Part shown: in pieces, positions 1 through 8,411 of the stretch
How positions within the stretch are numbered: position 1 is the first letter of the stretch
Layout: each line of letters starts with the position of its first letter
Origin: Microbacterium sp. MF43
GTDB lineage: Bacteria > Actinomycetota > Actinomycetes > Actinomycetales > Microbacteriaceae
Assembly: GCF_012847295.1 (NCBI RefSeq)
Contig: NZ_JABBDY010000001.1
Span: forward strand, 744,001 to 808,000
DNA length: 64,000 nt
Reading direction: 5' to 3'
Program-made: the position numbers and the translations under genes
The notes under the pieces: generated by a model
The model's input: the letters and a program-made list of their open reading frames with translations, nothing else
Database searches by the model: none
What the model was told of the DNA's origin: nothing

Positions 1-714
1 ACCGGTCAGGATCTGCTGCTCGTCGAACGCCTCCGGGATCATCGTGTTGCACACCATCGCGAGAAGGCCGCCGGCCGCGATCGTCGTGATCACGGCGATC
101 AAGCCGACGGGGGCCGACTCGAACGCGAGGAAGCCGACGACCGAGGCGACGACGGTGATCGCCGCGATGCTCGACCACAGGAGCGCGATCCGGCCGAAGC
201 CCTCGCCCGACCGTTTGAGTTCAGCAGTCGATGCGAGGCCCTCCGGGATGTTGCTGATCGCCACCGCCGCCACGATCGGAATGCTCAGCCCTCCCACCTG
301 AAGCACGGACAGACCCATCACGATCGACTCCGGGATGCCGTCGATGAGCGCGCCGAGGGCGATCGCCATCCCGCCGGCTCCGCCCACCACCGGCGCCGTC
401 GCACGACGAGCGACGATATTCGGGCCGGGCTGGACGGGGCGGGGATGCCGCGGGCGGGAGACGAGCCAGTCCGCGACCGTATAAATGATCGCCCCGGCGA
501 GGAATCCCACCGACGTCGGCACCAGCCCGCCGTCCTGAGCAGCCTCCTCGACGAGCTCGAAGGCCAGAGTCGAGATCAGCACTCCCGCACCGACAGCCAT
601 GATCGCTGCCACCACCGCTTTGGGGATGTCCACCACCCACGCGACCGCGGCACCCGCCAGCAGTGCGCCGCCGGCAATCAGACCGCTGAGAGCCGCGAGC
701 CACACGCCATCCAT
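1..714 (-). CDS. ZIP family metal permease (3' end cut by window edge)
   Basis: The minus-strand reading frame from an ATG at 714 stays open to base 1, giving 238 residues without a stop, so the C-terminus lies outside the window. The product is strongly hydrophobic, with about six membrane segments visible. It carries the ZIP signatures DGIPES (about residue 128) and SNIPEGLA (about residue 160), which form the metal-binding helix pair of this family. The canonical family motif is HNIPEG; here the His is replaced by Ser. ZIP proteins move divalent metals such as Zn, Mn or Fe into the cytoplasm; the exact metal cannot be read from sequence. A GGAGG lies 13 bases upstream of the start, rather far. 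Family assignment is firm, substrate is not. Confidence 0.85.
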   Translation of the reverse strand, partial: MDGVWLAALSGLIAGGALLAGAAVAWVVDIPKAVVAAIMAVGAGVLISTLAFELVEEAAQDGGLVPTSVGFLAGAIIYTVADWLVSRPRHPRPVQPGPNIVARRATAPVVGGAGGMAIALGALIDGIPESIVMGLSVLQVGGLSIPIVAAVAISNIPEGLASTAELKRSGEGFGRIALLWSSIAAITVVASVVGFLAFESAPVGLIAVITTIAAGGLLAMVCNTMIPEAFDEQQILTG

Positions 715-785
715 GGCGTCAACATATCCTCCCGGAAACGGCGGATGCCTCGGCCACGCGGGCCGAGGCATCCGTCGTCTGAAAC

Positions 786-1862
786 TCAGTGAGCCAGCGC
801 GTGGCCGCGGTCGCCTGCGGCGAGGCGCTCGGCGGCGAGACCCTCGGCGGCCTCGAGCGGAGTGACCCCGCGCGACTCGGCCTCGTCGAAGATCGTGCGG
901 ATGGTGTCGCCGATGTGTGCGACACGCTCCATGATCTCGGTGCGCGTTCCGAGCTTCTTGGCCTCGAGGTCGAGGTAGATCACGCCGCCGGCGTTGACCA
1001 CGAAATCGGGGGCGTAGAGGATGCCCCGGCCGGCCAGTCGATCGGCCCCGCTGCGCGCGGCGAGCGGGTTGTTCGCAGGCCCGCAGACAGCCTTGGCGTC
1101 CAGCGCATCGATCACGTCGTCGGTGAGCAGGCCGCCGATGCCGGCCGGCACGAAGACGTCCGCGGGCACCAGGTGCTCCTCGCCCGGCAACGCCCACTCG
1201 GCGCCCAGCTCGAGCGCAAGGTCGCGCTTGGCCGGGTTCACGTCGGTCACGGTCAGCACGGCGCCCTCGGCCGCGAGGCGCACCGCGAGGCGGCTTCCGA
1301 CCTGACCGAGCCCCGAAACGGTGATGCGGCGACCGGTGAGCTCAGCCGACCCCGTCACGCGCTCGAGCGTGGCACGCAGCGACTCGTACACGCCGAGGCT
1401 CGTCGGGCCGGCGGGTTCGCCCGAGCCTCCGACCGCGTCGGGCAGCCCGACCACGTGCTCCGTGCGCTCGCTCACGACGAGCATGTCCTCGGTCGTCGAG
1501 CCGACGTCCTCCGCCGTGCGGTACAGGCCGTGCAGGGACTCGACCGCGTCACCGAGATCGAGGAACGCCGCGCGCCGGCGCTCCGCGTCGAGGACGGTGC
1601 CCTCGGGAAGCATGATGACCGACTTGCCGCCGCCGGCGTCGAGGCCGGCCGCCGCGTTCTTCAGCGTCATCGCCGCGGAGAGGCGCAGGGCGTCGCCGAG
1701 CGCGTCGCTCCAGTGCGGGTAGGTCCACAGCCGCGCACCGCCGAGAGCGGAGCCGAGCACGGAGGAGTGCAGCGCGACGGCGATGAAGAGGCCGCTGCGC
1801 CGCCCGGTGATCACCTCCACGCGCTCGTGCGTGAAATCGGGCAGGGGCAGGGTGTGCGTCAT
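786..1862 (-). CDS. Leu/Phe/Val/Glu-type amino-acid dehydrogenase
   Basis: A 358-aa NAD-dependent oxidative deaminase of the Glu/Leu/Phe/Val dehydrogenase family. The N-terminal substrate domain contains both catalytic lysine motifs: LKNAAAGL and GGGKSVIM, about residues 68-82. The C-terminal Rossmann domain has GLGQVGSRL followed by an acidic DVN. Length matches bacterial leucine or phenylalanine dehydrogenases (about 350-370 aa) rather than glutamate dehydrogenase (over 410). The frame is open further upstream, but the ATG at 1862 is preceded by AAGGAAG at good spacing and starts the conserved N-terminus. It sits divergently from the YbaK gene, with a candidate promoter at 1933-1961. The reaction would be branched-chain or aromatic amino acid + NAD+ to keto acid + ammonia + NADH; the preferred substrate is unresolved. 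Confidence 0.87.
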   Translation of the reverse strand: MTHTLPLPDFTHERVEVITGRRSGLFIAVALHSSVLGSALGGARLWTYPHWSDALGDALRLSAAMTLKNAAAGLDAGGGKSVIMLPEGTVLDAERRRAAFLDLGDAVESLHGLYRTAEDVGSTTEDMLVVSERTEHVVGLPDAVGGSGEPAGPTSLGVYESLRATLERVTGSAELTGRRITVSGLGQVGSRLAVRLAAEGAVLTVTDVNPAKRDLALELGAEWALPGEEHLVPADVFVPAGIGGLLTDDVIDALDAKAVCGPANNPLAARSGADRLAGRGILYAPDFVVNAGGVIYLDLEAKKLGTRTEIMERVAHIGDTIRTIFDEAESRGVTPLEAAEGLAAERLAAGDRGHALAH

Positions 1863-1932
1863 CGCGTTCTTCCTTCGGCGGGCCTTGTGGGCAGTGCGCT
1901 GGGGATGCCGCGGCGTTGCAGCATCCGACTCC

Positions 1933-1961
1933 ATTGCACCACTGTCGCGCGATCTGTTCAA
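1933..1961 (-). promoter_or_regulatory. Candidate sigma-70-type promoter of the amino-acid dehydrogenase gene
   Basis: On the minus strand TTGAAC (1961-1956) and TGCAAT (1938-1933) are separated by 17 bases, which fits -35 and -10 elements for the gene starting at 1862. The leader would be about 65 bases. The remaining part of the 275-bp gap up to the YbaK gene shows nothing else recognisable except the YbaK -10. Confidence 0.4.
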
Positions 1962-2124
1962 CCGTGCGACGTGGCACGAAGCAGATTGAGCGCTGACGAG
2001 ACCGGTTCGTCGGAATCCTGTACCAGGTTGCTCGCCGCAGACCGCCGCACCGTGCCCGGCGCGGACACCCGCCGACACCCCGAGAGCGTGCGCCGCGCGC
2101 GAGATCCTCGCCCGCGGCACCTCG

Positions 2125-2138
2125 TAGGCTGGGGCGCG
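2125..2138 (+). promoter_or_regulatory. -10 element of a leaderless transcript
   Basis: TAGGCT at 2125-2130 lies seven bases before the GTG start at 2138 and no Shine-Dalgarno sequence precedes the GTG. Transcription starting at a -10 placed here would begin at the start codon itself, the arrangement of leaderless actinobacterial mRNAs. Confidence 0.5.
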
Positions 2139-2614
2139 TGACCGCGCACCTGCCCGCCCGAAGCCGCCTCGTCCACGACTCCCTGCGCTCCGCCGGCATC
2201 ACCGGCGACATCGTCGTGCTCCCGGATGCCGCGTCCACCGCGGCCCTCGCCGCCGCCGCGCTCGGCATCGAGGTCGGGGCGATCGCCAACAGCCTCGTCT
2301 TCTGGTCCGACGGCGCCCCGCTGCTGGTCATGACGAGCGGCGCGCACCGCGTCGACACCACCGCCCTCGCCGAGCGCCTCGGTCGCGACAGCATCCGCCG
2401 TGCAACGCCCGAGCAGGTGCGCGAGGCGACGGGGCAGGCCATCGGGGGAGTGGCGCCCGCGGGGCATCCGGAACCGCTCGTCACCATCATCGACGAGGAC
2501 CTCGCGGCCTTCGACGAGATCTGGGCGGCCGGCGGGACGCCGCACACCGTCTTCCCGCTGACCTTCGACGAGCTCGTCAGCCTCACCGGCGGCACGGTCG
2601 CGAAGGTCGACTGA
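2138..2614 (+). CDS. YbaK/EbsC-family aminoacyl-tRNA deacylase
   Basis: A 158-aa protein covering one complete YbaK/aaRS-associated domain, the family that hydrolyses mischarged tRNAs such as Cys-tRNAPro. Recognisable parts are the substrate-pocket stretch with ANSLVFW, the following DGAPLLVMTSGAHRVD strand, and the C-terminal loop GGVAPAGHPEPL with the conserved glycine/histidine loop near residues 103-112. The GTG start at 2138 is chosen because a -10-like TAGGCT sits directly upstream and the conserved N-terminal helix begins right after it. It is a single-gene unit ending convergently against the glycosidase gene at 2882. Tandem repeats fill the gap between the two stops. Which tRNA it edits cannot be read. 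Confidence 0.85.
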   Translation: MTAHLPARSRLVHDSLRSAGITGDIVVLPDAASTAALAAAALGIEVGAIANSLVFWSDGAPLLVMTSGAHRVDTTALAERLGRDSIRRATPEQVREATGQAIGGVAPAGHPEPLVTIIDEDLAAFDEIWAAGGTPHTVFPLTFDELVSLTGGTVAKVD

Positions 2615-2873
2615 CCGCGCCGGGCCGGACCGGACCGCGCCGGGCCGGACCGCGCCGGGCCGGACCGCGCCGGGCCGGACCGCGCCGGAGCGCGCAGTGC
2701 CGGACCGCGCCGAGCCGGGCCGGACCGCGCCGAGCCGGGCCGGGCCGGACCGCGCAGTGCCGGACCGCGCAGTGCCGGACCGCGCCGGGCCGGGCCGGGC
2801 CGGACCGCGCAGTGCCGGACCGCGCCGGACCGCGCCGAGCCGGACCGCGCCGTGCCGGGCCGGGCCGACCGCG
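2615..2873. repeat. GC-rich tandem repeat array, 15-bp core unit
   Basis: The whole gap between two convergent stop codons consists of degenerate copies of CGCGCCGGGCCGGAC. Four near-perfect copies stand at the left end. Further right are variants with AGTGCCGGAC, CGAGCCGGGC or an extra CGGGC pentamer. The array is built from GCCGG/GACCGC pentamers, so it has 5-bp and 15-bp periodicity. It contains no gene. Both DNA strands can form G/C-rich hairpins, so it may stop transcription of both converging genes. Confidence 0.85.
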
Positions 2874-2881
2874 CTACCCGT

Positions 2882-4804
2882 TCACGATCCGAGGATCTCG
2901 AGGGCCACGACCGACGCCGCCGCCGACCACGCCTGCGGACGACACGCCGCAGGGTAGGGCGTCGGGATCGAGCTCTCGCTCGCCGGATCCCCGGCATGCA
3001 GCTCCGGCAGTCGGTAGGCGAACCCCTCCGCCGCCGCGAGCATGCCATCGGCGACCCGCGCGGCGTGCTCGTGCAGACCGGCACGATGCAGCCCGCGTGC
3101 GACGATCGCGGTGTCGTGCGCCCACACGCTCCCGCCGTGGTACGACAGCGGCCAGTAGCCGGCGGCGGCCGTCGACATCGTCCGGATGCCGAACCCCGAC
3201 GACATCGAGTCGCCGAGCAGCAGGTCCGCGACCTCGCGCTCCTCCTCGGGGTCGAGGATCCCGGTTCCGAGCAGGTGCCCGATGTTGCTCGTCAGAGTGT
3301 CGACCCGCTGCTTGTCGCGATCCAGCGCGATCGCCGGGTAGTGACCCTCGGGGGTCGTCACCCAGTACGCCTCGCGGAAGCGCTCGCGCAGCGCCGCCGC
3401 CCACATCCGCAGCGCGGCGGGGGAGAGGTCGCCCTCGTCGGCCTCGCCGAACTCCGCGAGCAGATCCGCGCCGGAGCGAGCGGCCTCGTAGGCGTACCCC
3501 TGCACTTCGCACAGGGCGATCGGCCCGTCCGCGAGGCGGCCGTCACGCCACTGGATCGAGTCCCCGGAGTCCTTCCAGCCCTGGTTCGCGAGACCTCGCC
3601 CCGTCCGGTCGACGTAGTCGAGGAACCCGTCACCGTCGCTGTCGCCGTGCTCGATGATCCAGCGCAGCGCGCCGCGCAGCGCCGGCACGAGCGCACGCAC
3701 CTCGTCGTCGGGCATCCCGGCGCGCCAGGCATCCGCCAGCAGGCACACCCAGAGGGGCGTCGAGTCCACGCTCCCGTAGTACAGCGGCGGCAGCACCAAC
3801 CCCTCGCCCGGCATCTCGAGCGCCGACGAGCGCAGTTCGTGGAGGATCTTTCCCGGCTCCTGAGCGGTGTCCGGGTCGTCCTCGCTTCCCTGCAGGCCCG
3901 CCAGGACGCGGAGAGTGGATGCCGCGACCCGCGCGTCCAGCGGGAGCACCAGTCGCGCGGCCCACAGCGAATCGCGACCGAAGAGCGTGAAGAACCACGG
4001 TGCCCCCGCCGCGAAGAACTCGTCGGGGCTCTCGGCGGTCGTGAGCCGGAGCGCGTCGAGGTCGCCCAGTGCGACGTCGAGCCAGCGGTCCAATCGCGGG
4101 TGGCCTGTCGGCCGGCGCGTGCCGGTCGCCCCGTTCCACGATCCGGTCGCGCCGCGCACGACCATCGAGGTGTCCGTGAGATCGAGGGTGAAGGAGACCG
4201 AGGTCGATCCTCCGGGGGGCACCGACACGGGCCACTCGGCGACGAGGGCGCCGTCCTCGACGCGGACGCTCGCGCCCGTCGCCGTGAGCCGGAACGACGC
4301 ATCGCCCGCAGCGACGGCGGCCGAGGCATCCGTCACCCTCACCTCGTGCTCGCTCGCAGAAGCCATCCCGGCCTTGACGTCGTGCAGGGAGGAGAACTCG
4401 GGCACGAGCCGCAGGGTCAGCACGGTCTCGATATCCGTCGCGAGGCGCGAGTCGATCGTCCACTCCTCGGTGAGCCGCCCGTCCGCGACGCGGCGTTCGC
4501 GCCGCAGGCGCACCTTCGGGTCGGGTGTCGGATCATCGAGTCCGCGCAGGAGTCCTCCGAACACGATGCGCGACGGACCACCGGACGCGACCGAGATCCA
4601 CTCCACGTCCGAGTCCCGGCACGCGGCCGCGAGTGCCCGGATGTGCCGGAGGTCGCCGTGGTACACGCCGTCGATCGCGTTCTCGCCGAGGTCGCCCGTG
4701 CGGCCCGACCACACTTGCGTGGGCGCGCGCAGGACCAGCACGGCGTCGTTGAGAAGGGGCTGCAGCGGCTGCGTCGGCTGCGGGGCCTCGGTGGGGTCAG
4801 TCAT
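2882..4804 (-). CDS. Glycogen-debranching-type glycosidase (GDE N-terminal domain plus six-hairpin domain)
   Basis: A 640-aa cytoplasmic protein without signal peptide. The first ~200 residues match the N-terminal debranching-enzyme domain: a beta-rich region starting LNDAVLVLRAPTQVWSGR and including YHGDLRHI. Residues ~230-640 form an (alpha/alpha)6 barrel with FFAAGAPWFFTLFGRDSLWAARL, the acidic SDGDGFLDYVDR and GLANQGWKDSGDSIQWRDG segments, and a C-terminal YPAACRPQAWSAAA. These are the usual positions of the catalytic acids in amylo-alpha-1,6-glucosidase-like enzymes. It is the last gene of the transporter operon, 45 bases after the second permease. It therefore probably hydrolyses the imported oligosaccharide. 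The actual sugar is unknown; relatives act on alpha-glucans, sucrose-like or rhamnose-containing substrates. Confidence 0.8.
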   Translation of the reverse strand: MTDPTEAPQPTQPLQPLLNDAVLVLRAPTQVWSGRTGDLGENAIDGVYHGDLRHIRALAAACRDSDVEWISVASGGPSRIVFGGLLRGLDDPTPDPKVRLRRERRVADGRLTEEWTIDSRLATDIETVLTLRLVPEFSSLHDVKAGMASASEHEVRVTDASAAVAAGDASFRLTATGASVRVEDGALVAEWPVSVPPGGSTSVSFTLDLTDTSMVVRGATGSWNGATGTRRPTGHPRLDRWLDVALGDLDALRLTTAESPDEFFAAGAPWFFTLFGRDSLWAARLVLPLDARVAASTLRVLAGLQGSEDDPDTAQEPGKILHELRSSALEMPGEGLVLPPLYYGSVDSTPLWVCLLADAWRAGMPDDEVRALVPALRGALRWIIEHGDSDGDGFLDYVDRTGRGLANQGWKDSGDSIQWRDGRLADGPIALCEVQGYAYEAARSGADLLAEFGEADEGDLSPAALRMWAAALRERFREAYWVTTPEGHYPAIALDRDKQRVDTLTSNIGHLLGTGILDPEEEREVADLLLGDSMSSGFGIRTMSTAAAGYWPLSYHGGSVWAHDTAIVARGLHRAGLHEHAARVADGMLAAAEGFAYRLPELHAGDPASESSIPTPYPAACRPQAWSAAASVVALEILGS

Positions 4805-4849
4805 GCGACGTCTGCTCCCGATGGCCGGCGGACATGGGCAGGGGTGAGG

Positions 4850-5761
4850 TCATCCCTTGACTGCTCCTTCGGAGGTGTTCATGATCTGGCGCTGGAAGAT
4901 GAAGAACATCACCGCGACGGGAATGGTCATGATCGCCGCGGCGGCGAGCTTGATCGGATACTGCTGGCCCTGGCCGAGCTGGTTGGCCGCCAGCGACGCG
5001 ACGCCCTTCGTCAGCGTGGTGAGCTCGGGGGACTGCGTCGACACGATGAAGTGCGTCAGCTCGTTCCACGATCCCTGGAAGGACAGGATCACGATCGTGA
5101 TGAGGGCCGGCCGCGCCATCGGCAGGACGACGGACCAGAAGACGCGGAATGTGCCCGCCCCGTCGATGCGGGCCTGCTCCTCGACGGACACCGGGATGGA
5201 CTCGAAGAAGTTCTTCATGATGAACACTCCCGCCGCGTCCACCAGCAGGGGGATGATCATGCCGGCGTACGAGTCGTACATGCCGAGCTGGTTGATCACG
5301 AGGAACTTCGGGATGAGCAGCACGACCCCGGGAACCGCCATGACGGCGATGACCGCGGCGAAGACGATCCCGCGGCCGCGGAAGTGCAGCCGAGCGAGCG
5401 CGTAGCCCGCGAGCGACACGAAGAACACCCTGCCCAGGGTCACGCAGATCGTCACGATCGCGGAGTTGGCGAACCACACCGGGTAGTCGCTGTTTCCGAA
5501 CAGCCGCTCGTAGGCGGCGAACGTGATGGTCTGCGGGATCAGCGAGATGGGGTCGGCCGCGGCCTCCGCTTCCGTCTTGAACGACGTGGCCACCTGCACC
5601 AGGAACGGATAGATGTAGATCAGCGCCAGGATGATCAGGAGAACGTAGAGCAGGATCTGCCACACGACGCGCTTCGACAGGATGCGCTGACGCGTGGGCT
5701 TCTCACCCCGCGGCTTCTCCTGATTGAGCACGAGCGACTCGGACAGCGTCGTACCGGTCAT
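4850..5761 (-). CDS. Sugar ABC transporter permease, MalG type
   Basis: A 303-aa inner-membrane permease of the CUT1 carbohydrate family. It shows six membrane helices after a basic, cytoplasmic N-terminus of about 30 residues. The EAA loop that contacts the ATPase is visible as EEQARIDGAGTFRVFWSVVLPM around residue 200. The ATG at 5761 overlaps the stop of the preceding permease by four bases (ATGA), indicating translational coupling. Together with the MalF-type subunit it forms the transmembrane channel of an oligosaccharide importer. No ATP-binding subunit is encoded nearby, so a shared MsiK-type ATPase elsewhere in the genome is expected (inference from other actinobacteria). Confidence 0.92.
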   Translation of the reverse strand: MTGTTLSESLVLNQEKPRGEKPTRQRILSKRVVWQILLYVLLIILALIYIYPFLVQVATSFKTEAEAAADPISLIPQTITFAAYERLFGNSDYPVWFANSAIVTICVTLGRVFFVSLAGYALARLHFRGRGIVFAAVIAVMAVPGVVLLIPKFLVINQLGMYDSYAGMIIPLLVDAAGVFIMKNFFESIPVSVEEQARIDGAGTFRVFWSVVLPMARPALITIVILSFQGSWNELTHFIVSTQSPELTTLTKGVASLAANQLGQGQQYPIKLAAAAIMTIPVAVMFFIFQRQIMNTSEGAVKG

Positions 5762-6942
5762 CGTGGGCCCTCCTCATCGGTCTTGTCGGCGTGGTCCGGG
5801 ACGGTGGGCACGCGGGCGGATGCCGCCACCGCCGGCGACGCGGTCGCGGGGCGCGTCGGCAGCTGGTACTGCCGGGCGCGGCGCTTGGAGACCGGGCGCT
5901 CGCGGAGCACCCAGCGCTGGAAGACGGTGAACACGACGATGATGGCGAACAGGATGAACGAGATCGCCGCGCCGATGCCCCAGTCCTGATCGAGGAACGC
6001 CGAGGTGTAGGAGAGGTACGCCGGGGTGATGGTGGTCTTGCCCGGCGTGCCCTGCGTGCCGGTGTAGATCTGCTCGTAGACCTGCCAGCAGCCGATGAGC
6101 CCGAGGGTGATCACCGTGAACAGGGTCGGCCGCAGCTGCGGCAGGGTGACCCGCCAGAAACGCTGCCAGCCGTTCGCGCCGTCCACCATCGCCGCCTCCT
6201 GGATCTCACCGCCGATGTTCTGAAGGGCCGCGATGAACAGGAGCATGAAGGTGCCGCTCGTCGTGAACACCGCCATGAAGATGAGCGCGGTCATCGCGAC
6301 CGAGGGCCCGGCGAGCCACTGCCACCAGGAGAGCCCGAGGAAGTCGTTCTCGGTGAGCAGCGCCGGCCCCTCCGTGATGCCGATCGACGCGAGCGCATTG
6401 TGGATGATGCCATTGGGGTCGCTGAACCAGTTCGGTCCGTTGATGCCGATCCACGACAGGATCTCGTTGACGACGCCCGACGCTGAGAAGAGGAACAGCC
6501 ACAGCACGGTGATCGCGACGGTGCTCGTCACCGACGGGAAGTAGAACGCCGTGCGGAAGAAGCCGCGGCCGCGCAGGATCGCGCGATTGACGAGGATCGC
6601 CAGGAACAGAGCGAGGGCGGTCTGCAGCGGCACCACGAGCAGCACGTACCACGCGTTGTTGCGCAGGGAGATGCCGAAGTCCCGGGTGGGCAGGCCGCCG
6701 TCGACCGTGACGGCGGCGTAGTTCTCGAGTCCGATGAAGTTCACGTCGCTGGAGAACGGGCTGCCGCGCCCGCTCCAGTCCGAGAGGCTGACCCACAGTG
6801 CCATGAGCACGGGGATCAGGAGGAACACGCCGAGGATGACGAGCACGGGACCCGTGAACAGCCATCCGGCGAGCGACTCCCCGCGCCGGAGCCCCTTGCG
6901 GGGGCTCCGGACGCGGGAAGGCGCCGTCGCGCTCGCGGTCAT
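5758..6942 (-). CDS. Sugar ABC transporter permease, MalF type
   Basis: A 394-aa permease, longer than the usual ~300 aa of CUT1 partners. About 50 residues of extra C-terminal tail are rich in Arg, Pro and Ala. Another insertion between helices, around residues 145-195, contains the SWIGINGPNWFSDPNG loop. Six or more membrane helices follow a basic N-terminus. The EAA motif reads EIQEAAMVDGANGWQRFWRV. It starts four bases after the binding-protein stop and overlaps the next permease by four bases, so the three transport genes are one translational unit. It pairs with the 4850-5761 product. Substrate cannot be deduced from the permease itself. Confidence 0.92.
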   Translation of the reverse strand: MTASATAPSRVRSPRKGLRRGESLAGWLFTGPVLVILGVFLLIPVLMALWVSLSDWSGRGSPFSSDVNFIGLENYAAVTVDGGLPTRDFGISLRNNAWYVLLVVPLQTALALFLAILVNRAILRGRGFFRTAFYFPSVTSTVAITVLWLFLFSASGVVNEILSWIGINGPNWFSDPNGIIHNALASIGITEGPALLTENDFLGLSWWQWLAGPSVAMTALIFMAVFTTSGTFMLLFIAALQNIGGEIQEAAMVDGANGWQRFWRVTLPQLRPTLFTVITLGLIGCWQVYEQIYTGTQGTPGKTTITPAYLSYTSAFLDQDWGIGAAISFILFAIIVVFTVFQRWVLRERPVSKRRARQYQLPTRPATASPAVAASARVPTVPDHADKTDEEGPR

Positions 6943-6946
6943 GGGG

Positions 6947-8221
6947 TCAGCCCACGACTGCTTCGGTGTTGGACTGCACCGTGTCGAGGATCTGCTGCGG
7001 GTCGCCGGTCTTCAGGCCTTCGAGCGAGGCGTTGAAGTCGGTGATGACCGCCGAGATCCCGTCGTTGGTGGGAACACCCTGGGCGTACTCCGCCCCCGCG
7101 AGGAAGGCCGCCAGCTCGGGGTTGTCGGCCGTCCACTGGTCAGCGGCGGACTGCACCGACGGCATCGGGCCGAACGCGGCCGAGAAGGCCAGCTGCTGCT
7201 CGGCGCTGGTCAGGTACTCGACCAGGTCGAGTGCGGCCTGCTGGTTCGGGCTGTCGGCGGCCATGCCCCAGCAGTTGGTGAACTGCATCGTGCCCTTCCC
7301 GCCGGGACCCTCCGGAAGCTCGGCGACGACGTACTCGACGTCGGGGTAGTCGTTCGACATCGCCCCGGTGATCCAGTTGCCCTCGATCGTCATCGCGGAC
7401 TTCCCGGTGCCGAAGGCCTCGCCGCCCCAGCCCGCGCCCAGGTCGATCGTGGCGTATGCGAACGATCCGGCCTCCATCTGCTCCTGCACGTACGTGAGGG
7501 CCTCGACGTTCTCGGGGCTGTTGGCGACCGCCTCGGTGCCGTCGTCGCTCACGAGCTGGCCGCCCGCCTGCGCCATGAACGCGCCGAGACGCTGGTACTC
7601 GGCGCCGAACGCCAGGCCGGTGACGCCGTCGGTCGTGAGGGTGGCCGCGACGTCGGCGAGCTCATCCCACGTGGTCGGGATGTCGTCGTCGGTCAGGCCT
7701 GCGGCATCCCACAGTCCCTTGTTGATGATGAGCTGCAGCGTCGAGAAGTCCTTCGGGGCGCAGTAGAACTGGTCGTCGACCGTGAAGTTCTGCACCAGCG
7801 AGGGGTAGAAGTCGTCCTTGTTCTCGAGCAGGTCGCCGTAGGCGATGAGCGAGCCGTTGCCGGCGTACCCCGCCAGCGCTTCGGTCGCGAGGTAGAACAG
7901 GTCCGGCGGCGAGCCGGCCGCGAAGCCCTGCGAGAGCTGCTGGGGCAGATCGTTGGCGACCTGGACGGATGCCTCGACTCCCGACTCCTCCGACCAGGCG
8001 GCCACGGCTTCCTCGACGGCGGCGGTCTCGGCGTCGCCGGATGATCCGATGAGGATCGTCAGCGCGTCGTCGCTCGACGTCAATTCGCTCGCGTCGCCCG
8101 CAGGTCCGCCGGTGGAGCCGCCGTCGTCGTCGAAGCCCGAGCCGCATCCTGTGAGTGCCAGCGTGCCGGTCAGGAGCAGTGCTCCCGCGCCGAGCCACGT
8201 ACGCGTGATGTGCCGTGTCAT
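6947..8221 (-). CDS. Extracellular sugar-binding lipoprotein of the ABC importer
   Basis: A 424-aa solute-binding protein. The N-terminus has two arginines, a hydrophobic stretch and the lipobox LALTGC, so it is a lipid-anchored protein after cleavage before Cys26. The mature part is a typical bacterial extracellular solute-binding family 1 fold: the conserved YADLLENKDDFYPSL-like first lobe (here YGDLLENK), a WGGEAFGTGKSAMTIEG segment and WGMAADSPNQQAALDLVEYL near the C-terminus. The reading frame extends further upstream, but the ATG at 8221 is preceded by AAGGAG and starts the signal peptide. It is the promoter-proximal gene of the operon and would capture the oligosaccharide for the two permeases. 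Confidence 0.93.
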   Translation of the reverse strand: MTRHITRTWLGAGALLLTGTLALTGCGSGFDDDGGSTGGPAGDASELTSSDDALTILIGSSGDAETAAVEEAVAAWSEESGVEASVQVANDLPQQLSQGFAAGSPPDLFYLATEALAGYAGNGSLIAYGDLLENKDDFYPSLVQNFTVDDQFYCAPKDFSTLQLIINKGLWDAAGLTDDDIPTTWDELADVAATLTTDGVTGLAFGAEYQRLGAFMAQAGGQLVSDDGTEAVANSPENVEALTYVQEQMEAGSFAYATIDLGAGWGGEAFGTGKSAMTIEGNWITGAMSNDYPDVEYVVAELPEGPGGKGTMQFTNCWGMAADSPNQQAALDLVEYLTSAEQQLAFSAAFGPMPSVQSAADQWTADNPELAAFLAGAEYAQGVPTNDGISAVITDFNASLEGLKTGDPQQILDTVQSNTEAVVG

Positions 8222-8292
8222 GAGTCTCTTCTCCTTCGATGAGCTGTGACGGGTCACTCTCGACCCATTGACCGCATCCGGATGACCGGATT

Positions 8293-8304
8293 TTGAACGA
8301 TCAA
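8293..8304. promoter_or_regulatory. LacI-type operator of the sugar-import operon
   Basis: TTGAACGATCAA is a 12-bp near-palindrome around a central CG, the usual form of LacI-family operators, with one mismatched pair. It lies between the binding-protein gene and the divergent lacI-type gene, downstream of the candidate -10. Occupancy there would block transcription of the operon. Confidence 0.6.
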
Positions 8305-8322
8305 AGTTTTCGTGCGTGAGTA

Positions 8323-8352
8323 ACGGTAGGAACATCGGGCAGGTTCTGTCAA
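8323..8352 (-). promoter_or_regulatory. Promoter of the sugar-import operon
   Basis: On the minus strand a consensus -35 TTGACA (8352-8347) is followed after 18 bases by TACCGT (8328-8323). Transcription would start near 8316 and run through the operator at 8293-8304 before reaching the ATG at 8221. Confidence 0.6.
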
Positions 8353-8411
8353 GGGGGTCGACGTCGCAATAGGATGGCCCGCGAACGGCGTACAGGCAGT
8401 CAGGGGGTGTG

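Noticed and set aside
2615-2873. CRISPR array
   Set aside because: Copies are contiguous, degenerate and lack unique spacers; no cas genes.
2697-2957. Repetitive Arg/Pro-rich peptide encoded in the 15-bp array
   Set aside because: The open frame is a by-product of the repeat, with no start signal and ends inside the neighbouring gene.
1549-3084. Minus-strand open frame across the tandem repeat and YbaK gene
   Set aside because: Low-complexity Arg/Pro/Gly translation of the repeat; crosses genes with real domain content.
2852-5989. Plus-strand open frame of over 1000 codons antisense to the glycosidase and permease genes
   Set aside because: Arg/His-rich composition without domains; it is the GC-driven shadow of the real minus-strand genes.
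8268-8290. Second operator at the CGCATCCGGATGACC near-palindrome
   Set aside because: It is explained by the window-wide GGATG word and lacks the LacI CG-centred TTGA/TCAA form.
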